Assembly: GCA_020744425.1 (NCBI GenBank)
Contig: JAGMUV010000005.1
Location: forward strand, 310,001-374,000
Length of the DNA stretch: 64,000 nucleotides
From: Dactylonectria macrodidyma
Lineage: Eukaryota; Ascomycota; Sordariomycetes; Hypocreales; Nectriaceae
Reading direction: 5' to 3'
The notes beneath the pieces were generated by a model. It saw only the letters and a program-made list of their open reading frames with translations. It made no database searches and was not told the origin of the DNA. A program made the translations under genes and the position numbers. Below, piece by piece: positions 1 through 10,703 of the stretch (within the stretch, counting starts at the first letter, position 1; each line of letters starts with the position of its first letter).

Positions 1-312
1 GGTTCGCATACTTACGACTCAGTGAAACAAATGTGGGTGTGCGTACTAGAGAGGAGGAATACTCTAGCTAGTACGGTATTTTAATTGGTATTCATTTCTC
101 ATATTTCCGATATCTAAGTTATCTCGCAATCATTTTGAGATCGCGATTAATGTTTCTTCATGTCTGGTGAAATATTCGTCTAGTGAAAACGTAGATACAG
201 TACCTCTACAACTATAGTTAAATTCAAGCATTTGCCATAGCCCTATGCTCCACAGGGGCGAGTTGCTATTGGCACACAGTAAAAAAAAAACTCCGTTATT
301 AAATTCGACAAC
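1..312. other. Intergenic edge, nothing recognised
   Basis: Non-coding DNA downstream of the minus-strand epimerase gene. I see no convincing gene, RNA or repeat here. Confidence 0.5.
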
Positions 313-1565
313 TCAAGATACATCTTTCTTCATAAGTACCGGGACTTGAAAGGAACGGGGTGGCTTTTCCACAATTGCAGAAATTTCTTTTGCGAAAGTA
401 GTCTCCCACTCCTCAGCGTGAAGAGGGACCCAGCCCAGCTTGCGTCCAAGCACAGCTTTGGTACGTGCGCTAATAATTGAGATAGTTAGATTCAAAGCTT
501 CTGAGCGATTCAATCCCACTTACTTTGACCCATACGCTAGTTCCGCGTGGAAGGCGACCCCTCCAGACCACATGTCAGCAGCTTCCTGTAGGTGGATCTT
601 TTTAACGGCCTCTGTCTTGAGAAGGCCCATCGCCTTGCCTGCCTTGGATAACTTCTGAGCAAGCTCCAAATGCGTGTGGGTTCCAGTCTCGCTGAAGTAG
701 ATGCCAGCTTCGCCGGAAGGAATGTCCACTCCTTCTAGAACCCTCCCAAGCATGACCACGAAGAGCATTGCAAGATCTTCGACATGAACATGACTCCATT
801 TGGTCCTTCCATCTCCAATGACGCTCATTTGGCCACTTTTTAACGCAACTTGTGCCATGACGGGAATCTGAATCGAATACTGATTGAAGAGTCCACGGCC
901 GAGGCCAAAGATGGTCGGAGCCATGACGATGTAAGTCTGAACGCTGTTGGACTTGCCTTCTTCGACCACGAGTATGTCTGTTTCTCGGACCTTGTAGGTC
1001 TTAGTGGACTCACGTCTCTTCAAATAAGAGTACACATCCTCCTCATCCGAAAAGGTACGAGTCTCGACCCAACCTTCAGTGTGAGGGTAGTCGCTCAGGC
1101 TTGTGGTTCCAGAGAGGTGAAAATAGTGAACTTCGCGGCCGGTCTCGCTTCGTCTTCTGCCTTGTCCAGTTATCAATGCCCTGGCTGCGCCAGGATGCCA
1201 TCCAGCTCCAGCATGTAAAACGACTAGATGTCGAGTCATTTAGTGCATGTGTGCATTCCCTTCCTTGTGTATGAGTGACTTACTGTCAAATCCCTCAGCG
1301 ATCGTTTCCAGCCGAATATTCTGTTCCCAATCATCGAAAAGGATCGTTTGGATCCCGAGATTAGCGATCGCAGCTCTTTGCTCTTCGGTCCTAACTAGAC
1401 TTGATATGTCCATCTCCCCTGCGAGAGTCTTCGTCTTCATGATGGCTGATAGGATAGTACCGCCGCTGGAGAAGCTAGTTAGTATAAGACAGGCGATAAT
1501 TAAATGATATTATGTCCATACCAGTAGCCAGACACTCCAGTTATGAGTAGCGAGCGTTTAGCCAT
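313..1565 (-). CDS. NAD(P)-dependent epimerase/dehydratase family protein
   Basis: Extended short-chain dehydrogenase/epimerase (Rossmann fold), probably cytosolic; substrate unknown. Four exons: 1522-1565, 1284-1465, 524-1223 and 313-469, joined by 54-60 bp introns, giving 360 residues. The spliced N-terminus reads TGVSGYCGGTIL, a nucleotide-binding loop; the reading then runs through a DIVLHAG strand, an SGTTSLSD stretch in the catalytic serine position, and APTIFGLG and QIPVM motifs usual for this family. The start at 1565 is the only one that puts the glycine loop in frame. The gene sits about 3 kb from the galactan cluster with relic DNA between, so I do not assign it to the pathway. It could act on a sugar nucleotide or on an aldehyde/ketone. 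Confidence 0.8.
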
Positions 1566-3109
1566 CTTGGAAAGGTGAGTTAGTAAGTCGCTGGGCGTCA
1601 AGTTCTGAGGTACCGTATTGAAACATGGCTGAGGTAAGAGATTAGGAGCGCGCAATTTATACTGATCATTCTACCTGAAGCGACACTCTCCATCCTTTAC
1701 TGTAGTCATACGAGTCGCAATGCATGAAGGATCTTGCTATTGATTGGCTTGACACTTCTCGGCAACTTGGCCAGTGTCCACTGTGTGCCTGCTTTTCGGC
1801 CGGAACGGTGGAACTCGGACGAAAAAGGTAGTATGGGAGCCTGTGGGCTGCTTTTAACAACCTTGCTCCTTACGAAAAATAAAAGCCGTTCGTCCGAATA
1901 TTCGTCCGAATTTCACTGCTAGTCTTGTGTTCTTCGTACCATTGCCAATCAACATCAAGACTTCCGACACATTAGAGGGATAGATCAGGCTGTGGAATGC
2001 GGAGTGAGGGCCCACTGCACTTTGATGCAGGTTTTCTTAGCGGCTAGATGTCGTATCGGGACCAATTACCAAGAAAGCATGCATTGAAAACGATCGAGGC
2101 TGAACACTGGAAACAAAAATCGGCTTGATTCAACCTTGGAGCCCACTTAAAGCCACAACCGAAGGATTGTGGCTGCTGCATCGTTGGATGGCATTGACAC
2201 TAGGCGAGAAGCTGAGGAGAAGCTGACTAGACATCTCAGTCAGATCAGTAGCGATAGAGCGCATCTCGGATTATTTTAGGATAAACGCGCGGAGAGTGAA
2301 AGCCTTAAGGTGCAATGTCTATCAAGGAAATGCCGATATATGGCGTCGGTACGATATTCACATGGCAGAGCTGATGCACCATGCAGCCATGTGTGATTAC
2401 GCGTAACCCCACTCAAAGACTCATCATGCAACATCGAGCATTTGAGGGTAGGGCGATGCATCATTTGTGTTTCTGTTCCCGATCCCCCATTTTACTTGGC
2501 GTATTTCACACAGACTCATGTCTACTTCTGGAGTGGTCTAGACATAATGGTGGCTTTAGGAGCAGTATCTGACAGAAACGGCAATAAATCATCTTGGAAC
2601 ATCAGGCTATCGGTCTCGCACGGCACGTCAGCGTCGGCATGGTGGCGTTGTGACCGCAGCACAACGAAACCGGGGACCGTTGGTAGGCAGGCAGATATAA
2701 TAAAGGGCTTGGGTACTATTATTATTTATATTAATAGTAAATATAAGGTATTTATAAAAAGAGCTAAAGAAGATATATAAATAAATAGGTAGTATTTTAT
2801 TAATAATATCTCTTAAAGTGATTTTAATAATAGCATTTCTTAAAATATTATCAATGCCTATATAGCCATTATAAAAGAGGCACTTTAAATAGTTCTTACT
2901 ATAGAGGAAATTACCTACGTCTTTATTTACAGTAGTATTAACAGTATTGCAGTAGCTGTATTTCTTGGATTCTTTACTTACTACTCTTAAATTTAAGAAT
3001 TATAAAGAAGTAAGGCCTTAAGCCCTCCGAGGTTTGTAGTAGTTAAGCCTACCGAAGCGGACTGATTATATCAGAGCGCTAAGAAGGGAGAGATATATCT
3101 ATCTGAAGG
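1566..3109. other. Gene-poor region, AT-rich from about 2700
   Basis: No convincing gene. The first kilobase is of ordinary composition. From about 2690 the sequence becomes rich in TA, TAA and TTAT strings, as in RIP-degraded repeats, and runs into the enzyme fragment that follows. Confidence 0.5.
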
Positions 3110-3430
3110 AAGTCTTCGTATACTTATAGCCGGCTTAGCTTATCGCAGCCCCTTGCCAGCAGCTTGGAAGGTCTTAACCTGGCTTACTAATAACTTTGTT
3201 ACGGTTCTGGATGAGGTTGCAGTTGAAGGCATGAAGGAATTAGCAAGTGGACGCGGCGGTGACATTCCTATTATCTGTAGAGAGAGCTCGGCGGCCAATA
3301 TGGGCGTGATGCTTCAGGCTTCGAACGATCAGGCACTTCGTGAGAAGTTGGGCTTGGATGAAAATAGCCAAGTCGTTTTATTTGGTTTGGAGGGAGCCAC
3401 GGATCCCACCATTTACAAGAAGCCCGTTGG
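3110..3430 (+). pseudogene. C-terminal fragment of diaminopropionate ammonia-lyase-like gene
   Basis: About 105 codons read as the C-terminal part of a PLP-dependent diaminopropionate ammonia-lyase (tryptophan synthase beta fold), which splits 2,3-diaminopropionate to pyruvate and ammonia. Recognisable pieces in order are an IAGLAY stretch, VLDEVAVEGMKELASG, GGDIPIICRESSAANMGV (the family's ESG-like loop) and LFGLEGATDP near the C-terminus. The N-terminal two thirds, including the PLP lysine region, are absent; upstream is AT-rich sequence. The remaining segment has no stop or frameshift, so loss of the front half is the main damage. No promoter or start codon is apparent. Confidence 0.7.
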
Positions 3431-4681
3431 CCGATTGGCCTGCTCGGGAATCAAACAGCTCTGTCCAATAACATCTCCTCCAGACTTAGCCCGCCCGCCT
3501 GCTAGCGTTCTTGCCACTGTGGTTATTGAGGTTCGCTTATAGGGCTGTCTCAATTCACGCCTTATCCGATTAGCTAGGTCGGGGCTTAAGGGCAATAGCT
3601 AATGACTTCGCTTATCTATGTCTGGTGAATTAAGCGGCTGATACCGGTTTGTTGTGGTAGTGCCGGTTATCTTTGCTAAATTAAGGCGTTGAAGAAAGGA
3701 AGGAGTTTAATTTTGGCCTCGTCCTATTGGCTCGAATGTAGATTTATATCTGCAGCTAATATAACCTTTGACCTTATGTATCTATCTGCGCGTAATTTGG
3801 TTCATGGGGCTGCGGATACCTGTCTTATGGTGTTTCTATTATTATCTAGATTGCGGGAGGCGCTAGCAATATATCACATACTCTTTACGCCTCTCAATGT
3901 CATTTACTATTAGTAATTCCTTACCTCTGTAGTTGCATCAGCTGGTATCGGCAACTAATCTTCATCTGAAGACATCATATGTAGATGGCAGTAATAACGC
4001 TCTCTTGTTAGAATGAATGACTGAGAACTTGCCGTCCTCCCCCATGTGAAAGCCGAACCCCCCTGACCTCAGTTCCCTAGTGATCCCCCTGCTAATAACT
4101 ATTCTAGATAAGTGAATGTCTTTATTATTATAGCTAATAAGTAGATCTAATGCTTTACTTTAGTACTTAGAGTTCTTATCTTATGATTTAGTATTACTAT
4201 AATTAATACTTCACCCACTATTACGCCATAGCGCTTTGCATTCTTCTTATATATCGGTAAAATAGACTCCCCCTTTTTTGCTCTTAGTTCCCTTCACTAA
4301 GTCAAAACTCCAGTAGGACCACAATTTATCTTATGATGTCAAACTATCGAAATCCGTGTTACAGACGGTTAGCCCGCAAGCAGAACTTTACAGCTACTGA
4401 ACCGCAATCACGTCAACCTGCCATATACTACTCTGTACATAGGAAATATAAAACAGCCAAGTAAGCTACGCCTTTCAGCGAAGAATAATGCGATCTTCCA
4501 AGAACGAGGCAAATAAGGACGATGTTTGGCTGAAGGATAATCTTCTCCGGTGCAAATACGACCCATGTACAGCACCCCCTTTGTTCAGGTTACAAGACTG
4601 GTTGTACAAAAATATTGCGTACTTTATCGTTTGGTGTCGAAGCCTCCAAGAAGTGACCACAAAAAATAACAACAAGAAATG
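3431..4681. other. Intergenic, partly AT-rich, nothing recognised
   Basis: No gene could be supported on either strand. Short AT-rich blocks (about 4090-4260) resemble decayed repeat DNA. The end of the stretch is the 3' flank of the minus-strand lactonase gene. Confidence 0.5.
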
Positions 4682-5784
4682 CTAGGTAGGCTTGAAGAGA
4701 AAATGCGTTCTTCCTGTGATTCCAACGTCAAGCCGAAACAGAGCACCGCCGAGCTCCCTGCTCTCGGCATCCCCATCTTCATCTTCTCCCGTTGTTATGA
4801 ACAACTCTGTTCCCCCAAACTCGACGCATGTCACGTTCCTGGTGGGTAAGGCGATGTCACCACTAACTTTGCCATTAGGTGAAATTCTCAAGACACGACC
4901 TTCACCATAGATGGCAAGCCAGATGTTGCCTTGAACATCTACACGAAACCCATCAGGGTATCCGGAGCCGGCATGCGCGTACATTACGCGCTTGTTAGAA
5001 ATGTTACTATCGGACAATGAAAAGTCAAATGCTAGGATCTGGCGCGTTGTCGTGCGCACAAAATACATTGTCTTGTTGTCTAGAGACCACCCTATCGAGT
5101 TGGGGATGGTGAGATCGGATAGAACGAGTTGTCCTGGCGAGGATCCGCTGAACCTGGAAAGCGACCCTAACCATCCGTCAGACTCAGAGCTCCAAAGCGG
5201 AAAAGAAGTGCCCCTTGTGGTTACGAGTTCAACATTGACTCTTAACGGCGAGACTTACCCTCGGGTTGCGCCCCCCCTGGAATAAAATCCGTCATCGCGC
5301 CCAGCCAGAACTTGCCAGTAGGGTCCACCGCACCGTCGTTGCTTCTTACCCTCGGATTAGTCGCCGCTTCCGATCGAGCGAGATACTCGTATGTGCCAGC
5401 CTCCCTATCTAGCATAGCGATGCCGCTCTTGAGACCAGCCAGGATTTTCCTCGAGGCGTCATAGCCTTCGATATCCGCTGTCACACTGATGGTCTCGTCC
5501 AATGTGACAGAAGAGACGGAGCTGGGGCCTTTGGCGAGCGATACCGTGTGAAGCTGCTTCTTTTCAATATCCACAAAGCGAATGCTATGCGTGTTTCTTT
5601 CGTAGTATGGCCCCTCGCCGAGCTGGCAGTGGAGATTCAGATACGGCTCCGCCACTGCCCAGTGCTGCAGCTCGTCAGCAGGCATGGTGTATGGTGAGAC
5701 TGAGGAAGAAGAGGGTGAGATTAACTTGGCTGAGGTTGTGATTGGCATCTTACTCTTGTATTCTCTGGATTTCTTTTTTACCAT
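4682..5784 (-). CDS. SMP-30/gluconolactonase (LRE) family lactonase
   Basis: Six-bladed beta-propeller lactonase of the SMP-30/regucalcin family, which opens aldonolactones to aldonates with a divalent metal. Two exons (5259-5784, 5167-5258 intron, 4682-5166) give 336 residues, or 324 if the second ATG at 5748 is used; both contexts are acceptable. Metal-site segments are visible in order: LGEGPYY (Glu), RSNDGAVDPTGKFWLG (Asn), TIPNSIGWS (Asn) and YPDGFRVD (Asp). There is no signal peptide, so the enzyme is probably intracellular. It is divergent from the sugar transporter and shares a promoter with two TCCGNCGGA sites. In this cluster the likely substrate is D-galactonolactone made by the SDR, giving D-galactonate for the dehydratase; that substrate is inferred from context only. 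Confidence 0.85.
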
Positions 5785-5925
5785 TCCGAGGCGTATTCAT
5801 ATTTTTAGGGTATTACTACATCCAACCCTGAAGCCTGGAGGTAACGCTCCATTCTTTGCCCGGACTCAGACTCTCAGTCCCACTCCTTGAGCCTCCTGGT
5901 CTAAGCTTACGGGCGGATGTGGGTT

Positions 5926-5934
5926 TCCGGCGGA
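5926..5934. promoter_or_regulatory. TCCGGCGGA, putative cluster regulator site
   Basis: CCG-N-CGG everted repeat flanked by T and A. It is the first of two copies in the shared lactonase/transporter promoter. The class of site fits a dimeric Zn2Cys6 protein; binding is inferred. Confidence 0.5.
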
Positions 5935-5958
5935 TGTCAGGGTCATTGGTTGATAGGA

Positions 5959-5967
5959 TCCGACGGA
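5959..5967. promoter_or_regulatory. TCCGACGGA, putative cluster regulator site
   Basis: Second copy in the divergent promoter, about 340 bp before the transporter start and 175 bp before the lactonase start at 5784. It is the same 9-bp pattern as upstream of the SDR, GH35, GH53 and kinase genes. Confidence 0.55.
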
Positions 5968-6089
5968 TAGCAGGGTCACTGCACCGGAAAACTTCCCTTG
6001 CTCTGCGTTAGTGGGTCTCGGCCTCTTTTCGTCCCCGTTTCCCCAAGCCTTGGTCGGAGTCCAAGCTGGCCGCTGGACGAGTCTTCCCC

Positions 6090-6131
6090 ATGGGGAATGG
6101 GGAACGGGGAATGGGGAATGGGGAAGAGGGA
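6090..6131. repeat. Six-unit 7-bp tandem repeat (ATGGGGA-like)
   Basis: Six consecutive 7-bp units: ATGGGGA twice, ACGGGGA, ATGGGGA twice, AGAGGGA. The first unit overlaps a 14-bp palindrome, TTCCCCATGGGGAA (6085-6098). It lies about 180 bp upstream of the transporter start, in the promoter or 5' leader. Confidence 0.85.
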
Positions 6132-6308
6132 AACGGACGCCTATCAATCTGGGTAAGTCATCCGGTCTTGCTAGTCTCCCCTTCACTGTTGCATGCTCAT
6201 AAAAGCTCTTGATCCCTCGAGTGAGTTATCACAACAATCCTCCAGACAACTCATCCAGATAACTCATCCTGCGTCTTTCTGACATTGCTTCGTTACCCAT
6301 CACGGATA

Positions 6309-8058
6309 ATGGCTATCAACACTCCAAACGTCCGCGGGACGGCCGATCTCTCCAAGATCGAGGCGCCCATCACCTGGAAGGCGTATCTTGTCTGCGTCTC
6401 GGCTGCCTTCGGCGGCGTCTTCTTTGGCTACGATATTGGCTGGATGTCTGGAGTGCTCGCCATGCCGTACTATATCCAGCAACACACTGGCATTGAGTAC
6501 GACTTCAGCACCGGAGCTCCTGTCGACGTTTCCCTCCCGTTCACCATCTCGTCCTCGGACAAGTCGCTTATGACCTCCATCCTGTCGCTTGGAACTTTTC
6601 TCGGTGCACTTATTGCGGGCGACTCGGCTGACCTGTTCGGCCGTCGTATCACCATCTTCATCGGCTGTGCTATCTTCATTTGCGGCGTCATCCTCCAAAT
6701 CGCCAGCAGTGGCGGGTTGGCCCTCATGACCCTTGGACGTCTTGTTGCCGGACTGGGCGTCGGATTTGAATCTGCCGTCGTCATCCTTTACATGTCCGAG
6801 GTGTCTCCTAAGAAAATCCGGGGTACTGTCGTCTCTGCTTATCAGTTCTCTATGTAAGTCAATCGGCCGAAGTGCAAGCAAATTCTAGAGATTGTTGACA
6901 CGACTATAGTACTATCGGGCTGCTGTTGGCAAACTGTGTCGTTTATGCAACCCAAAACTTGAGCAACACTGGGTCGTACCGCATCCCAATCGGCGTCCAG
7001 TTCCTTTGGGCTATCATTCTTGCCGGTGCTCTCACTATTCTCCGTACGATCCCCAACCTCTCTAGCGCTTGTAAACAAAGACTGACCAATGCTCTGCAGC
7101 TGAATCACCGCGATATTTTGTCATGAAAGGAAACATCCAAAAGGCAACCGAGGCTCTTTCTTACATTCGAGAACAGGCTGCGGACTCCGAGTACATCCAA
7201 GACGAGCTTGCAGAGATTGTGGCAAACCACGAGTACGAGTCGGCTATCACCCCCAATACTAGCTACATCAACTCCTGGCTGGTGTGTTTCAAGGGCCCCA
7301 TCTCGAAGCCCAGCTCCAACATCAGAAGAATCATCGTGGGAGCCGGAATCCAGGGAATGCAGCAGCTCACCGGCATGAACTTCATATTTTACTACGGCAC
7401 GACCTTCTTTCAGCAGCTGGGGACAATCTCGAACCCGTTTCTCATCTCCCTGATCACAACCCTGGTCAACGTTCTCAGTACTCCCCTCGCCTTTTGGACC
7501 GTAGACAGGTTCGGCCGCAGGCCCCTGCTTATCTATGGTGGTTTCGCTATGTGCGCCATTCAGTTCATTATCGGTGCCGTCGGTACTGCGCAGCCTAATA
7601 ACGAGACGGCAGTCAAGGGCATGATCGCTGTGATTTGCTTTGAGATCTTCTTTTTTGCTACGACCTGGGGGCCTGTGGCCTGGGTTGTCGTGGGTGAGGT
7701 CTTTGCGCTGCCTAATCGCTCCCGCGGTGTCGCCATCTCGACGGCCTCATGTTGGTTCTGGAACTGCGTGATTGCTGTCATCTCTCCTTATATGACTGGC
7801 GATGAGAAGGGCGCAGTGAACCTCGGCCCCAAGGTGTTTTTCTTCTGGGGTTCACTTTGTTTCCTCGGTACTATGTTCTCCTACTTTCTTGTTCCCGAGA
7901 TGAAGGGCCTGTCCCTCGAGCAGGTTGACCGCATGCTTGAGGAGACCAGCCCTCGCAAGAGTGCGAAGTGGGTACCCACGACCACATTTGCTCAGGATAT
8001 GGGCCATCTTGGTAAGAGCGAGACTGTTCATGCTGAGGACAACAAGGTTGAAGTTTGA
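6309..8058 (+). CDS. MFS sugar transporter (hexose/galactose type)
   Basis: Twelve-helix sugar porter of the plasma membrane. Three exons (6309-6853, 6910-7043, 7100-8058; introns of 56 bp each) give 545 residues. Family signatures are clear: GYDIGWMSGVL in helix 1, DLFGRR after helix 2, GRLVAGLGVGFES, PESPRYFVMKG restored across the second splice, QQLTGMNFIFYYG in helix 7, RFGRRPLL, and the PEMKGLSLEQVD end. The start at 6309 has good context and precedes a hydrophilic leader; an ATG at 6285 is also in frame. Its position inside the galactan cluster and the shared promoter with the lactonase suggest uptake of D-galactose, or possibly galactonate or galacto-oligosaccharides; the substrate cannot be read from the sequence. 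Confidence 0.92.
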
Positions 8059-8427
8059 GATTTAATGTGCAATATTTAGTCTTCTAACCGCAGAGTTGCG
8101 CGAGGCTGAGGAGAGGGCAAGTTTTTTGCAGAGCAGTTTACCTGTTAACTTACAACTTCTTATTACAGCTATCTATTTGACGGGCATCTTCTCTTCTCGG
8201 AAGAAAGCAATGCCACCATATTTAGGATAATAAAACTCAGTTAGCTACGTAACGTTTGCCTTCCCCAAGACCATGTTTATATCAAAAGGATCCGCGTAGT
8301 AACTTGACCCAACATCATGATACTAAGTAAGTCAGACCACCCACTAACGGATCACCCCCAAAGCTGACCACTGTTCCCCACCAAAATCAGTTAAAATGCT
8401 ATTATGTATTTAATTATAAAAAATACT
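8059..8427. other. Transporter 3' flank up to transposon
   Basis: Non-coding 3' region of the transporter gene, ending at the TA target site of the inserted Fot/pogo element. Nothing else seen. Confidence 0.5.
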
Positions 8428-8429
8428 TA

Positions 8430-8478
8430 ACGTACTTGATAAGCATGCGCCGCATCCAAGTATGCGCCGCACTTTTCC
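8430..8478 (+). repeat. Left 49-bp terminal inverted repeat
   Basis: Begins ACGTACTTGATAAGC and matches the right end exactly in inverse orientation. Inside it the decamer ATGCGCCGCA occurs twice as a direct repeat, a likely double transposase-binding site. Confidence 0.93.
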
Positions 8479-8535
8479 TCACCTTCAAGATTAAAACCTC
8501 AATAAAACCACAACAAAACATCAAATTAATTAAAA

Positions 8536-10192
8536 CTAATCGTTATACTCTTCTCCAGAAGTCTCAATTACAACTTGACAGGTCCTTATATTATGACCAG
8601 TCTTTCCACAATTTCCACAGCGCCTTTCCCTCGGCAGCGCCGACCTCCGTCGACCACCACTTCTCGACGATTCAGCCACTACCTGCGCATCAACATCTCT
8701 CTGGTCCATCTCATCCCTCCCCTCATCTAAAGTCATCTTCCCTCCTTTACGTAGGCGGGTTCTTTTCGCTCTACGCCGCTTGCTAAGAGTCTCATTTGCC
8801 TGTCGAAGAATCTGGACCTCAGACTTCAATAATGCCATCTGATGCATTATTGCCTTTATTCCCTTAGTGAATGACTCAAGCGCCTCAAGAATTGATGCTG
8901 GAGAGCTGCTCTGATGTCTTCTTACTCGTCTTTTAAGGTATTCAGACTGAGAACTGGCCTCAAGCACTGTCTTTGGGGTCTTCGAGACCCAAGGGTCAGG
9001 GAGGCCGACCTCCTCTGCAGCCGGTGTTGGAGTCCGTAGCTGCACATCAAGCTTTGATATGACATTTTCTGGGTTTAGGGGAACAAGTCCGGCCCCTCGA
9101 AAACCTCCTTCAATATTACTCCTTGTCATAGCGGCTGCGTGGGCAGCGTAGAAGGCTGGGAAGAACTCAGTCTTGGAAACGTGGGTTATAGAGCATCTGA
9201 TCAATTGCTCAATTGCTCGACCATAGGCTGTTTTAAGCGGCCCAAAGCACCCGATATTAAGAGGCTGAAGTAGATAAGACGAATGAGGCGGCATGCAAAG
9301 CGTAATGATCTAATTCTCCTCACAATATTTCTCAAAGTCGACGGAGTAGTGACTTTCATGCCCATCGAGGATCAGAAGACGATAGTGACCGATCAATCGA
9401 TCCTTTGTGTGCTGATTGAAGTGCTTGAGCCACTCAAGACCCGTCTCATTGTCGGTCCAGCCATTTTAAGTCGTCGCAATAGCCCAATCGCCTGGGAGGT
9501 TGCTTTCTTGGTACTAGTTGGCGAGGTGATATTGGCCCGCAACCATAATAAACGGCTGGATCGCCCAGCCTTCTGCATTAATTGCCTGAATGGCCGTAAC
9601 CCATTCCCGGTTTCCAGGCTGTACTGATTTCGGATTTCCACGCCTTTCTGCGCCTATAATGACCATTCTACTTGTAATAAGGCCCATTATAAAGCCAGTC
9701 TCGTCAAAGTTGTAGATATCAGCGAGGTCGATACCATACTTCGCGATTGTGTTCTCCACGAGCCTAAACCAGTTGCGAATAATAGTCAGATCTTCGCATT
9801 TAGCCCTCTGATAGTCGTATTTATAAAAAAAAACGCGTCTTAAGCTCTTGGTGTCGCCTGACGAAGTTTGAAGCCCAGCGCTTGCCAACTAGTGACGCGT
9901 CGCGGTCAGCGAGCAGTCAGTTAGCCATTTCTTCAACACCACGCAGTCGCAAGGGAAATCCTCGCGAATCCAGGTCGAGAATGAATTGAACAATGATCTG
10001 CTCTTCTAAATCGGTTAGTCGACGCGATTGGGGGATCCAATCGCGTCGAGATTGAATGCCATTCTGTCGGCGACGTAGCCTTCGCTCATCTACCTTGTAT
10101 ATCGATGCGGCGTGTCGGATACTTAGTTTTGGGTCATTTTGAAGGGCTTTAAGGGCGAGAAGCGTTCTAGCTTCGGTATTTTGCTGTGGCAT
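8536..10192 (-). pseudogene. Pogo/Fot transposase, inactivated
   Basis: Would encode about 551 residues. Order: N-terminal psq-like helix-turn-helix, second CENP-B-type DNA-binding helix domain, DDE catalytic core, a charged tail and a CCHC zinc knuckle (CGNCGKTGHNIRTC). First catalytic Asp is in YNFDETGF, second in LILDGHESH. Damage: TGA at 9917-9919 (probably from CGA), TAG at 9514-9516 (TGG expected), TAA at 9466-9468, TAG at 9310-9312, and a one-base excess in a nine-T run near 9836. The third catalytic Asp of the QPLD motif is Asn (codon 9256-9258). All nonsense and missense changes named are C:G-to-T:A, the RIP direction. Removing one T restores a single frame of 552 codons. Confidence 0.88.
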
Positions 10193-10241
10193 GCTTCGTG
10201 GTTGAGATTTGATTGATAAAGTAGATAGTTAAGTGTAAGAG

Positions 10242-10290
10242 GGAAAAGTGCGGCGCATACTTGGATGCGGCGCATGCTTATCAAGTACGT
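10242..10290 (-). repeat. Right 49-bp terminal inverted repeat
   Basis: Perfect inverse copy of 8430-8478, ending at the TA duplication (10291-10292). Confidence 0.93.
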
Positions 10291-10703
10291 TAAAATAGTA
10301 ATAAAAATATATCTAGCACCTAAAATAGCTATTTAAAGTAACTACAAGCTTTTTTTTGTAATTACGTAAGTTGTTTACACTGTTTTTAAGAGTTAAAGTT
10401 TAAAAAATGTTAAATATTGCGAGGGGAAGACCCTAGGCTTATTCAGCAAGAGAGAATTCGGTAAATTGAAGGGCAATTGATAGGGGTGCTACACCATTTT
10501 GATACACGTGCTACCCTTACGAGTGCTACGTAAATGGATAAGTTCCTCACTTGTCGCCCACTTTTAATACGAAATCATCCAAGCGCCCGCCAAGACGGAT
10601 AAGCAGAGAAGCAATTATCCAGGTTTCACCTCGGATAGACATTCAGACATTGGCATTCGCCAACCAGGCCTCATCTCATCCGATTGCCCATCCTACCGCC
10701 AAT
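10291..10703. other. Upstream region of the regulator gene
   Basis: The first 150 bp are AT-rich. No TCCGNCGGA site was found, unlike the other cluster promoters. The transposon end abuts this region, so the original far-upstream sequence has been displaced beyond 8.4 kb. Confidence 0.45.

Larger units (their letters stand above)
5785..6308. promoter_or_regulatory. Divergent promoter, lactonase and sugar transporter
   Basis: The 524 bp between two divergently read cluster genes. It contains two copies of TCCGNCGGA, 33 bp apart, and on the transporter side a 7-bp tandem repeat. Confidence 0.6.
8430..10290 (-). mobile_element. Fot/pogo-type DNA transposon (1861 bp)
   Basis: Complete class II element with perfect 49-bp terminal inverted repeats, flanked on both sides by TA (8428-8429 and 10291-10292), the target duplication of Tc1/mariner/pogo elements. 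It carries one minus-strand transposase gene that is now dead. It lies between the transporter and the regulator gene, so it is a later insertion into the cluster. The intact ends mean it could still be moved by an active transposase supplied elsewhere. Confidence 0.92.

Noticed and set aside
9310..10192. Two or three separate small genes in the transposon
   Set aside because: The open pieces are parts of one transposase frame interrupted by nonsense codons and one extra T.
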